17,589 nt of DNA from Methanomicrobia archaeon LH_S13 (GTDB taxonomy: Archaea; Halobacteriota; Syntropharchaeia; Alkanophagales; Methanospirareceae). Location: positions 1 to 17,589 of the forward strand of contig JAGXOR010000014.1 in the NCBI GenBank assembly GCA_023659785.1, written 5' to 3'. This document shows, in pieces, positions 1 through 7,236 of this stretch. Both the position numbers and the translations under genes were made by a program. The number at the start of each line of letters is the position of its first letter. Position 1 is the first letter of the stretch. Under the pieces are notes generated by a model. The model made no database searches, was not told the origin of the DNA, and was given only the letters and a program-made list of their open reading frames with translations.

Positions 1-287
1 TTCCATACACCTAAAACCCCTTAAGACTATGAAAACTGGAACTGTTACAAAGGCGTTCCAACACCGAGCAAGGAGGTCATAAGTGAAGACATAAAGTTAA
101 TGGAGATTCTCGGCAAGCTTAAAAACATCATAGTTGACAGAAGAGTAACAAGTTTAAGGTTGATTGCAAATCCCGATGCTTTCAGCATACAGAATCTGAG
201 AAGGAAATAGAGCTCTTGGTGGAGTATAAAGGAGAACTCGAAAGTAAGGAAGAGAAGGGGAAGAAGGAAACAGTTAAGGTGGAATGA
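1..287 (+). pseudogene. Decayed C-terminal part of an ArsA/Get3-type ATPase
   Basis: No intact gene spans this stretch. One frame (about 52-210) gives a 52-residue segment starting GVPTPSKEVISEDIKLME, with VTSLRLIANPDAFSIQ further on, before TAG at 208. This resembles the part of ArsA/Get3 anion-transport/tail-anchored-protein ATPases where a 'TS-R-V-NPE-M-I-E' helix region occurs. A different frame then carries a charged tail (EKEIELLVEYKGELESKEE) ending at TGA 285-287, as expected after a frameshift. The first 50 bases do not continue the first frame because of a TAA at 22-24, so at least two lesions or a large deletion are implied, or the gene is truncated by the window edge. The P-loop region is not in the window. 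Family assignment rests on one short motif and is tentative. Confidence 0.5.
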
Positions 288-381
288 AGAGGAAACTGAA
301 AGCCAATAGCGAAATAGGCGACAGTTTCGCGGTTTATGGAAATTCAAGTTATTCCTATATTGACAGCGCCCTTTTTATTTT

Positions 382-2139
382 TTATATCTCTTCTTCCTCT
401 TCCCTTCCCTCTCTCTCCGCTATCCTTATCTCTTCTACCCACTCATTTATTCTGTCTTCATCCCATCCATCCAGTTCATCAAATCTATAAGTCTTGCTAT
501 TAGAATACAGCAAATAGTCCAAATAAGGATTCCTGACGATTCTATTCCTTATTTCGCGGCTTATCTCCTCCTCCCAGCCCCTTATGTCTTCTTCCTCCGC
601 CAGAAATCGCACAAGCACCTGTCTTGTCGCCTCTCCTCGCCTCCTTTCACGTAAAAACACCACCACCGCACTCGGCATCCTCGCGAGTTCCGGATACATT
701 TCAAATAGCCTCGAATATTCCTCTCCACTTGGTCTACCCATATCTATCTTTATCTCCGACTCGCGTTTTATCGATATCTTATTCCAGCTCAGTGCCGCAT
801 TCTCGAATTCTGATGCGAGTCTTACTCTTAACTCGGCTCTTGAATTCTTCGGTGGAAATAACAACGCTTCCCCTATCTCCTCTCCCGTTAGTACTCGCTC
901 CACTCCTATCCTATCCGCTACCCGCTCGTATAAGTCATAATCACAGAGATTGGTGAAATCAAACGAAGCCGCTATCTCTTTCTCCGTACGCTCATCCGTC
1001 ATATACATGCTCCGGTAATCAAACCGCTCCTTTGACGTGCTTTCATATTCAAAATCATCTATTTCGTTCTTTATCACCCATAACTTCATCACCCATTCCA
1101 AACGCCGCACCACGTAGGTGTCTTCAAGCAATCCCTGCTCGAACTTATTACAAAGCCTCTTGAACGTATCCAGAACGTATTTGTCCCAGTAAGATGTCTC
1201 TCGTTCCTCAAACAACTCCTCTATCACCACAAGGTAATTGCTTATAAGATAATCAATCGCTGACTCAGTCCTCCCATTCGTTAACTTTATCCTCCAATCA
1301 CCTTCGGTATTCGCGGAAATATCTTTAAACGTTTGAAGCGGATTCCAGATGTCCTCTACATGCGAAATCTTCCCGGCTTCTATTGCATCTATCACATATG
1401 ACGTGAGGGCATTATTGAGCAGCCGTGTAACCTCAGAGCGGACACCCTCTCCTGATGTAACGTGCACACGATATTTATCCTTTGTACTCAACGGCTCGTC
1501 CCGTGTAGATAATATCGGCCACTGTGAAGGCGACTCAGTAAGAACCCGCTTCGAGACCATCGCTTTTGGCGAAATCACATATCTCGCCCCTTCTTTCTCC
1601 GCTACAAAACCGCCCGCGCCAAAAAATATCTTTCGAAGCACTAAAAACGGTATGAGTAAATTCTCTTTGCCCACAAAGTTCCTCCTATCCACCAGGTAGG
1701 ATTCGTGCGTGCCCCTGCTATATCTCTTGTCTATCTCCACATTTGCTTTCCAGCATTGTATGTATGCGGAGTTATTCCCTCTTTTTCTCAGCTTCTCCCG
1801 ATATCTTTCATTTGCTTTCTCCACTCCTATCTGCATGTACAACTCTGCCGCCTTATCATATTTCAGCACCTCGAATGCGTTTCTGCATTCTGGCGTGGCT
1901 ATCTCCAGGTGACCACCGGTGCAGATGTAAATCCGGGAGCCATTTCTCAAAAAGCCGTCGTTTCTTCTACACAACTTCGAGCATACCGCACCCGTTCCAT
2001 CAAAAAAAGTGTAATTCTCAAGCGCATGAATCACTTCATCCACATGATAAAATCTCGCGTACCTGTACAAGCTGGGCGATTCTGAACTTATGCCCACTCT
2101 AAATTCGTGCTCTATCCCTTGCCATTTGTTCAAATCCAT
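382..2139 (-). CDS. PafA/Dop (Pup ligase / depupylase) family protein, archaeal, with Cys at the catalytic Asp position
   Basis: Glutamine-synthetase-like carboxylate-amine ligase fold of the PafA/Dop family, which in bacteria attaches Pup to lysines (PafA) or deamidates/removes it (Dop). Motifs seen in order: GIEHEF at residues 8-13 (PafA GIETEF, metal/ATP glutamates E10 and E12), NGSRIYI-C-TGGHLE at 66-79, ATPEC 81-85, GTHESYL 143-149, STRDEP 211-216 with H226, LLNNALTSYVIDAIEAG 240-256, LEWVMK 347-352, and TGEEIGEAL..PPKNSRAELR near 418-438. The last matches the C-terminal PafA domain, so the whole enzyme is present. Residue 73 is Cys where PafA and Dop carry the catalytic Asp. Spacing from GIEHEF to NGSR (58) lies between PafA (about 42) and Dop (about 80), so neither label is safe. 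At 585 aa it exceeds the usual 450-500; the extra ~110 residues are charged and end in an acidic run. Its ATG directly follows the TAA of the upstream ATPase, implying translational coupling. Confidence 0.88.
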   Translation of the reverse strand: MDLNKWQGIEHEFRVGISSESPSLYRYARFYHVDEVIHALENYTFFDGTGAVCSKLCRRNDGFLRNGSRIYICTGGHLEIATPECRNAFEVLKYDKAAELYMQIGVEKANERYREKLRKRGNNSAYIQCWKANVEIDKRYSRGTHESYLVDRRNFVGKENLLIPFLVLRKIFFGAGGFVAEKEGARYVISPKAMVSKRVLTESPSQWPILSTRDEPLSTKDKYRVHVTSGEGVRSEVTRLLNNALTSYVIDAIEAGKISHVEDIWNPLQTFKDISANTEGDWRIKLTNGRTESAIDYLISNYLVVIEELFEERETSYWDKYVLDTFKRLCNKFEQGLLEDTYVVRRLEWVMKLWVIKNEIDDFEYESTSKERFDYRSMYMTDERTEKEIAASFDFTNLCDYDLYERVADRIGVERVLTGEEIGEALLFPPKNSRAELRVRLASEFENAALSWNKISIKRESEIKIDMGRPSGEEYSRLFEMYPELARMPSAVVVFLRERRRGEATRQVLVRFLAEEEDIRGWEEEISREIRNRIVRNPYLDYLLYSNSKTYRFDELDGWDEDRINEWVEEIRIAEREGREEEEEI

Positions 2140-3774
2140 TTAATAATGCATTCCCGTCTCTTCTTCTGGCATTCCCGCAGACCCTGACGCTATTATCTCC
2201 TCTGCTCTTCTCTGCGCAAACTTATCAAAACCCTCTTTCAGGTGTCGCATGTTCACTCCTATTTCCTCCATGCGTTTATACCGCTTCTGCAAATCCTCCG
2301 TCTTGCTCCCTGCATCTAATATCGCTGCGATTCCTTCTGTATCCCACATTCTCCTCATATCCTCGTTGCTGATAACTCCTTTTTCCAGCATCAGCAATGT
2401 TCTCTCCTCCAATGCCTTATCTCTTGCATAGTTAAATATCTGCGCTATGAATCGCCCGGTAATCGTATCTGCCCTCTTTATCCGCCCTATTTCTGTCTCA
2501 ACATACTTATCACTGCACATATAGTCCGCAATCTCTTTCAACAGATGCAACCTCGCTTCTTCTTCTCCCCCTTTTTCCTTTATCAAGTGGAGGTCAACAG
2601 GAATCTTTTTAGCATACAAAGAGGCAATAAAATACGCAGCTTTCTTATCAGGCTTTGGAACCTCAATTATCTTATCAAATCTCGCTCTGAATGCAGAATC
2701 TATAAGATACATCCTGTTCGTTGCTCCTATCACGGTAAGGTGTGGATGCAGAGTATGGAAACCTTCCAGCAGGTCCAGTAGTTGCCCGGTAACTCTCTCA
2801 GGCGCTCCAGAAGAACCACTGTGCATGCCCCTCTCCTGTGCTAACGCATCTATCTCATCAAAAAAGATTACACCGTAGTCGTTTTCCCCTTCCTCTAATT
2901 TAGCGTTCGCTGCCTCGAACACCATTCGCACATTCTTCTCCGATTCACCAAGCCACATGCTGAATAGCTCTCCAGCACCGATCTTCACAAATTCGCAATT
3001 TGGTAATGCGGATGCTAACGCCCTTGCACACATCGTTTTCCCGCAGCCAGGCGGACCATACATCAGTATTCTTCTGGAACATTCCCCATATCGTGCGTAA
3101 TCGTCAGGATTTACCATCGGAAGAATAATGCTCTTTATCAATTCCTGTTTTATCTCCTTTAAACCACCAATGTCATTAAAGCTCACTTCGGGACTCTTCG
3201 TGACTTCATAGCGAGAGATTTGCTTTGGTTTGTAACTCCGCTTTATGTCAAACGTGCCGGGGAGAAGCCCTACCTTCATTCCCTCTTTTACCATTTCCGC
3301 TTCTTTGACTCTCAGCCTTTTATATATTCTGCCGCGCCCCTTTCCGGTTGATATTTCCCCAATCCATTCATCGTCGTCCTTCCTTAACTCTTCTATCTCA
3401 CCCACTTCTAAATCCACCACCCTGTTGTACACCTTCGTGATGCCTATGGTAAATCCACTGGGGTTTGTCCTGTCCGGGATACGCCCTATGAATACATATT
3501 TGCCCTCTTTCAGCTCCTCTATTTCTTTCTCTGTTAGCGTTCCGTAAGGTAAAGCCTTTAATGCACCATTCAAATTCACAATGGCGCCTTCTTCAGTCTT
3601 TTCCACTACGAATCCACAGTCTAAAGGCGGCGACCGCGATTTCGAAACAAGCTTCTCCAAATCTGCTTTATACGCCTCTGCCTCTTCGTATTTCCTCATC
3701 AACCGCCTGTATTCGCTCTCTAACCGTTCATACTCATATCTTGGAATATACTCCTCCCTTTCTTCCATGTTCAT
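2140..3774 (-). CDS. Mpa/ARC-like AAA+ proteasomal ATPase (unfoldase)
   Basis: Single-AAA ring ATPase with the domain order of bacterial Mpa/ARC and archaeal PAN: N-terminal coiled coil (about residues 11-46), two predicted OB-like domains (about 50-115 and 120-185), then the AAA module. Visible motifs: FNDIGGL 199-205, Walker A GPPGCGKT 240-247, pore loop 1 FSMWLGE 271-277, Walker B VIFFDEID 302-309, sensor-1 ATNR 351-354, and AFRARFD 361-367 with probable arginine fingers but without the usual RPGR. The helical subdomain includes ITGRFIAQIFNYARDKAL, aligning with the Mpa 'NSGAMIQNVVDRAKKNAI' region. The tandem OB arrangement and the adjacent PafA/Dop homologue favour Mpa/ARC over PAN. The C-terminus is GMHY: the Tyr is last, not penultimate, so a standard HbYX docking tail is missing. 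The ATG at 3774 abuts AGGGG with no spacing; the in-frame ATG at 3768 has 6 nt and is the better start. Confidence 0.87.
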   Translation of the reverse strand: MNMEEREEYIPRYEYERLESEYRRLMRKYEEAEAYKADLEKLVSKSRSPPLDCGFVVEKTEEGAIVNLNGALKALPYGTLTEKEIEELKEGKYVFIGRIPDRTNPSGFTIGITKVYNRVVDLEVGEIEELRKDDDEWIGEISTGKGRGRIYKRLRVKEAEMVKEGMKVGLLPGTFDIKRSYKPKQISRYEVTKSPEVSFNDIGGLKEIKQELIKSIILPMVNPDDYARYGECSRRILMYGPPGCGKTMCARALASALPNCEFVKIGAGELFSMWLGESEKNVRMVFEAANAKLEEGENDYGVIFFDEIDALAQERGMHSGSSGAPERVTGQLLDLLEGFHTLHPHLTVIGATNRMYLIDSAFRARFDKIIEVPKPDKKAAYFIASLYAKKIPVDLHLIKEKGGEEEARLHLLKEIADYMCSDKYVETEIGRIKRADTITGRFIAQIFNYARDKALEERTLLMLEKGVISNEDMRRMWDTEGIAAILDAGSKTEDLQKRYKRMEEIGVNMRHLKEGFDKFAQRRAEEIIASGSAGMPEEETGMHY

Positions 3775-3896
3775 CCCCTATTAAATCATAAGTACTTACT
3801 TTAATAAAAATGCAATAGCACTCACCCTTGCTCTTACATAATTATATTTATAATATATAGAAGCGGATATAACAATTAATACAATAAATACATAAG
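3775..3896. promoter_or_regulatory. Divergent promoter region between the ATPase operon and phoU-srp54
   Basis: This AT-rich intergenic stretch separates two divergent operons. Rightward, a TATA-like run (tttataatata, about 3847-3857) lies some 40-50 bases before the PhoU ATG. Leftward, AGGGG (minus strand, 3775-3779) is the ribosome-binding site of the ATPase. An 8-base palindrome AAGTACTT sits about 3790-3797. Promoter calls are by eye. Confidence 0.45.
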
Positions 3897-4949
3897 ATGA
3901 AAGAAGAGAAAAGAAAAATACAGCTCACAGGTGGTTCTACATTCACCATATCGCTTCCTATAAAATGGACAAAAGAAGCTGGTATAAGCCAGGGGGACGA
4001 ATTATCTTTAATTCAACGCAGAGATAAATCACTCCTCATAACACCGGAGAAGAAAGGAGGAGAGCCGATAAAATCCGCTGAACTTGAACTCTCGGAGTTC
4101 GAAAGCTTTGAGGACAACTTCAGGTATCTTATCGCTCATTACCTTGTTGGATATGATGTCGTGAAGCTTTTGTCACTCAATGGTTTCGAGGCTGAAGAAA
4201 GGAAGAGGATAAAGGAGGAAGTGAGGAAGAGGCTGATAGGCATGGAGATTGTTGGAGAGTCGTCAAAGGAAATAGTGCTCCAGAGCTTTTTGAAATACGA
4301 GGATTTTACACTACGCGATGCGATACGGAGCATGTCAGAGATAATATTGTCAATGTATAGGGATGCAATTTCCGCACTTGAAAAGGGGGACTTGAACCTT
4401 GCAGAGGATGTTAGGGAACGTGATAACGAGATAGACCGATTTTATTTACTCATCGTAAGGCAACTAAAGGCTGCAATGAGCAACCCCGAGCTTGCAAAGA
4501 AGATAGGCGTGGGCAGGCAGCGCGATAGCCTGGGATACAGGATAATAGTGAAGAGCATGGAGAGAATAGGTGACCATGCGGAGAATATAGCGAAGAATGT
4601 AATGTTAATAAATCCGAAAAATCCTGTATCTGTATCCTTAGAAGTTCAAAGCTTGGAGGGCATAAAAGAAATCGGCTTTCGTGCTGAAAACCTGTTCACC
4701 AAGACTCTAACTTCCTTATCAAACATGGATATGAAAGAGGCGAATGAAACGATAAGGGATGCGAATGCGCTGATAGATAAGTTAGAGGGGATAAATGAGC
4801 GAATTTTGGCAGAAGAGCCGAGTATTACAGATAAAATACACGTTCTTTCTATCTTGGAGAGTTTGGGAAGAATAGCGAAGTATTGCACCGATATAGCAGA
4901 AATAACGATAAATATGGGGACGAAAATAGCGGGGGAATTGGAATTTTAA
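3897..4949 (+). CDS. AbrB-PhoU family phosphate-signalling regulator
   Basis: Two-part archaeal protein. Residues 1-55 form a SpoVT/AbrB-like swapped-hairpin DNA-binding domain (IQLTGGSTFTISLPIKW..., GISQGDELSLI, LLITPEKK). The rest is an all-helical PhoU repeat region. PhoU-type acidic metal-binding helices are visible: ERDNEIDRFY, MERIGDHAENIAKN and LGRIAKYCTDIAEITIN. In bacteria PhoU restrains phosphate import through PstB and the PhoR kinase; archaeal AbrB-PhoU fusions are thought to act as transcriptional regulators linked to phosphate, but the target here is unknown because no pst genes are nearby. It lies 3 bases upstream of srp54 and is probably co-transcribed with it. Length of 350 aa is normal for the fusion. 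Confidence 0.85.
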   Translation: MKEEKRKIQLTGGSTFTISLPIKWTKEAGISQGDELSLIQRRDKSLLITPEKKGGEPIKSAELELSEFESFEDNFRYLIAHYLVGYDVVKLLSLNGFEAEERKRIKEEVRKRLIGMEIVGESSKEIVLQSFLKYEDFTLRDAIRSMSEIILSMYRDAISALEKGDLNLAEDVRERDNEIDRFYLLIVRQLKAAMSNPELAKKIGVGRQRDSLGYRIIVKSMERIGDHAENIAKNVMLINPKNPVSVSLEVQSLEGIKEIGFRAENLFTKTLTSLSNMDMKEANETIRDANALIDKLEGINERILAEEPSITDKIHVLSILESLGRIAKYCTDIAEITINMGTKIAGELEF

Positions 4950-4952
4950 AAA

Positions 4953-6311
4953 ATGTTAGAGCGATTAAGCAGTTCGCTGAAGGAAACGATTCGGAAGATA
5001 GCAAAGGCGAAGCGAATAGACAAGCAAACGGTGGATGAACTCGTGCGGGACATACAAAGGGCATTGATACAGGCGGATGTAAAGATTTCACTGGTGAGGG
5101 AACTTTCGGGTCGCATAAAGGAGCGTGCGTTAAAGGAGAAGATGGTTTTGAACTCGAGGGAGCATGTGATAAAGGTGGTCTATGAGGAGTTGATAAACAT
5201 TATAGGAAGGGGTGTGGAGGTTCCTTTAGTGGCGCAGAAAATAATGATGGTGGGTTTACATGGCTCAGGGAAAACATCTTCGTGTGCGAAACTTGCGAGG
5301 TATTTTCAAAAGAAGGGTTTAAAACCTGCAGTTATCTGCGCTGATGTGTATAGACCAGCAGCATCCGACCAGCTAAGGCAATTATGTGATAAAATAGGTG
5401 TTCCCTTTTACGATGGTGCGAATCTACCTGATAGGAGAAAGGGGGTGATGCGCATAGTGAAAGCAGGAGTGAAAGAATTTGAGAAGTATGATGTTAAGAT
5501 AATAGACACCGCGGGGAGGCATGCGCTGGAAGAGGACCTGATAAATGAGATAAGGGATATAGAGAAGCGAATAAAGCCAGAACGGCGATTTCTCATTTTG
5601 GATGCGAGCATAGGGCAGCAGGCATCGGTGCAGGCGAGAGCTTTTGATGATGCGATTGGAATTACAGGCATAGTTATAACCAAAATGGATGGAACTGCAA
5701 AGGGAGGTGGGGCACTTTCTGCGGTGTCAGAGACAAATTCAGGAGTCGCATTTATAGGCACTGGAGAGAAAATAGATGATTTTGAGAAATTTGAATCTGA
5801 TGGGTTCATCTCCCAGTTGCTTGGAATGGGCGATATAAAGAGTTTGATAGAGGCTGCGGAGGAGAGTTTAAAGCCGGAGGACATAGATGTTGACTCCCTG
5901 AAGGGCAAATTCACGTTAAAGGATTTGTATAAACAGTTAGAAGCAGTGAGAAAGATTGGACCGATGAAGAAATTGATTCAAATGCTGCCTTTAGGTGGTC
6001 TTGGAGTTGACATAGACTTTGATGATTCGATGTATCAAGTTACAGAGGACAAACTGAAAAAATTCAAAGTGATGATGGATTCAATGACTAAGGAGGAACT
6101 GAACGAGCCGAAAATAATAGCTGGCTCGAGATCGAAAAGAATAGCAAAGGGTTCCGGGACGACCACTGCGGAGGTAAACGAGCTGATGAAATACCATAGG
6201 CTAATGCAAAAGATGATAAAGAGATTAACTACCGGGCGAGGAATGGGGAAAATACCGATGATGAAAGGGATGAAAATGCCGATGGGTAAGATGATGAAGG
6301 GGATGAAGTGA
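4953..6311 (+). CDS. srp54: Signal recognition particle GTPase SRP54
   Basis: Binds signal sequences emerging from the ribosome together with 7S RNA and SRP19 and delivers them to FtsY at the membrane. N domain at residues 1-90; G domain with G1 GLHGSGKT 101-108, DVYRPAASDQL 131-141, G3 DTAGRH 185-190 and TKMDGTAKGGG 243-253. The M domain follows from about residue 300, with a methionine-rich signal-binding segment and a very Met/Lys-rich C-terminus (KMPMGKMMKGMK). Length 452 aa is typical of archaeal SRP54. The ATG follows the PhoU TAA by three bases (AAA), with no clear Shine-Dalgarno of its own, which suggests coupling within a two-gene operon. Function is highly secure. Confidence 0.97.
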   Translation: MLERLSSSLKETIRKIAKAKRIDKQTVDELVRDIQRALIQADVKISLVRELSGRIKERALKEKMVLNSREHVIKVVYEELINIIGRGVEVPLVAQKIMMVGLHGSGKTSSCAKLARYFQKKGLKPAVICADVYRPAASDQLRQLCDKIGVPFYDGANLPDRRKGVMRIVKAGVKEFEKYDVKIIDTAGRHALEEDLINEIRDIEKRIKPERRFLILDASIGQQASVQARAFDDAIGITGIVITKMDGTAKGGGALSAVSETNSGVAFIGTGEKIDDFEKFESDGFISQLLGMGDIKSLIEAAEESLKPEDIDVDSLKGKFTLKDLYKQLEAVRKIGPMKKLIQMLPLGGLGVDIDFDDSMYQVTEDKLKKFKVMMDSMTKEELNEPKIIAGSRSKRIAKGSGTTTAEVNELMKYHRLMQKMIKRLTTGRGMGKIPMMKGMKMPMGKMMKGMK

Positions 6312-6389
6312 CATTACAAAAGCAATGAGCAAAAAAATGGCAGATACAAATAGAAGGACTACAAAGGCTTGCAAAGTATCTGTGCAGGA

Positions 6390-6578
6390 TCAAAGAATTT
6401 CTATCACGATTGTATGCTTCATCAGATTTATTTCTTTTATCCTTCCTTTTGCGTTTTGTCTCTCACCTAATATTCCCATGAATGTTATATCTTCACCATT
6501 AACATCTACATAAACTACATCCTCCATCAGTAATTCTCTTCCCTCTCCTTTTTCCATCAGCACGCTCGATTCACACAT
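6390..6578 (-). CDS. CooT-like small nickel-binding protein
   Basis: A 62-residue protein beginning MCES, with the compact beta pattern of the CooT family: MCESSVLM, then ELLMEDVVYVDVNGEDI, then GRIKEINLMKHTIVIEI. In characterised CooT the conserved Cys2 at the N-terminus binds Ni(II), and the protein is linked to nickel insertion into carbon monoxide dehydrogenase; many archaea keep stand-alone homologues. It is downstream of the modE-like gene on the same strand with a 49-base gap that contains an ATGT microsatellite. It faces srp54 convergently. Family recognition is good; its partner enzyme is not in the window. Confidence 0.8.
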   Translation of the reverse strand: MCESSVLMEKGEGRELLMEDVVYVDVNGEDITFMGILGERQNAKGRIKEINLMKHTIVIEIL

Positions 6579-6590
6579 AATTTGTTTGTT

Positions 6591-6630
6591 ATGTATGTAT
6601 GTATGTATATATGTCTTAAAATATATTTTA
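6591..6630. repeat. ATGT tetranucleotide tract and 14-bp palindrome
   Basis: Four and a half ATGT units (6591-6608) run into TATATGT, followed by the perfect palindrome TAAAATATATTTTA (6617-6630), whose right end contains the stop codon of the modE-like gene. The tract forms the leader immediately upstream of cooT on the minus strand. Confidence 0.75.
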
Positions 6631-7197
6631 TTCCTTCGATACCAGTATCTCAGTCGCTTTTATCACTGCTTCTACGGCATCTCCAACTTTCAGGTCAAGC
6701 TCTTCCACCGCCTCTTTCGTAATCATCGCAGTTAAAATTGTAGGTTCGGCAACTTCCATTCTCACGGTAGAAGCAATTTCTCCTTTCTCTATTCCTTTTA
6801 CAACCCCTTTAATCTGATTTCTCGCACTTATTTTCGTAAAAATCGCTTCCCAATATTCTTCACCTTGCGTTACGCTACTTAAATGTCGCTTATACTTTTC
6901 ATATTCTCTTAAAACTTCTTCACCTTCTGCTGTTAATACGGTCCCCCCACCTCCTTTCGCACCTCCGCGATGTGTCTTTACGATTGGACTGCCTATTGCA
7001 TCTTCAATCCTCTTTAGGTACTCCCACGCAGTTCTATAAGGGATAGAAAGTTTTTCAGACGATTTTAATATAGAAGAAGTGCTACGAATTTCGGTGAGCA
7101 ATTGCGCTCTCCCTTCCCCTATTATCGGTTTCCCCTCGTGCTCTATCCATTGCTTATACTTTGACTTGTATTTTCTCTTTTCCACTGATATGCTCAT
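6628..7197 (-). CDS. ModE-family molybdate/tungstate-responsive regulator
   Basis: N-terminal winged helix of the ModE/LysR type at about residues 28-105: RAQLLTEI, then SIPYRTAWEYLKRIED as recognition helix, then the Gly-rich wing THRGGAKGGGGTVLT. The C-terminal TOBE/Mop oxyanion-binding domain spans about 123-187 (SARNQIKGVVKGIEKGEIAS..., LDLKVGDAVEAVIKATEIL). E. coli ModE has two Mop repeats; this archaeal form has one, so it would bind oxyanion by dimerisation. It is expected to control molybdate or tungstate transport or molybdoenzyme genes, none of which are seen here. The ATG at 7197 has a TATA-like ttttatac about 12 bases upstream. It is divergent from cbf5 with only 39 bases between and may regulate its own promoter. 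Confidence 0.85.
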   Translation of the reverse strand: MSISVEKRKYKSKYKQWIEHEGKPIIGEGRAQLLTEIRSTSSILKSSEKLSIPYRTAWEYLKRIEDAIGSPIVKTHRGGAKGGGGTVLTAEGEEVLREYEKYKRHLSSVTQGEEYWEAIFTKISARNQIKGVVKGIEKGEIASTVRMEVAEPTILTAMITKEAVEELDLKVGDAVEAVIKATEILVSKE

Positions 7198-7236
7198 AGT
7201 AATGTATAAAAGACATACAAATAAAGAATAAAAGAT
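7198..7236. promoter_or_regulatory. Compact divergent promoter, modE-like / cbf5
   Basis: Thirty-nine bases separate the two start codons. TATA-like sequence is seen on the minus strand (ttttatac) and A-rich sequence (aataaagaataaaag) precedes the Cbf5 ATG. The transcripts may be leaderless or start inside each other's upstream region. Confidence 0.35.

Noticed and set aside
45..347. 100-aa minus-strand reading frame after the PafA/Dop-like gene, considered as a Pup candidate
   Set aside because: It is rich in Leu/Phe/Ser, hydrophobic rather than disordered, lacks a GGE/GGQ end, and is the antisense of the ArsA-like fragment.
284..490. 68-aa plus-strand frame with a poly-Ser stretch
   Set aside because: Most of it is the antisense of the Glu/Arg-rich C-terminus of the Pup-ligase-like gene; Ser runs are the expected antisense of GAA/GAG codons.
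2140..3774. Calling the ATPase PAN or Cdc48
   Set aside because: Cdc48 has two AAA modules and this has one. PAN has one OB domain and an HbYX tail; the tandem-OB-like region, absent HbYX and adjacent PafA/Dop homologue fit Mpa/ARC better, though PAN-like ancestry is not excluded.
6325..6513. 62-aa plus-strand frame after srp54
   Set aside because: Antisense to cooT for most of its length; composition is not protein-like and cooT has a clear family match.
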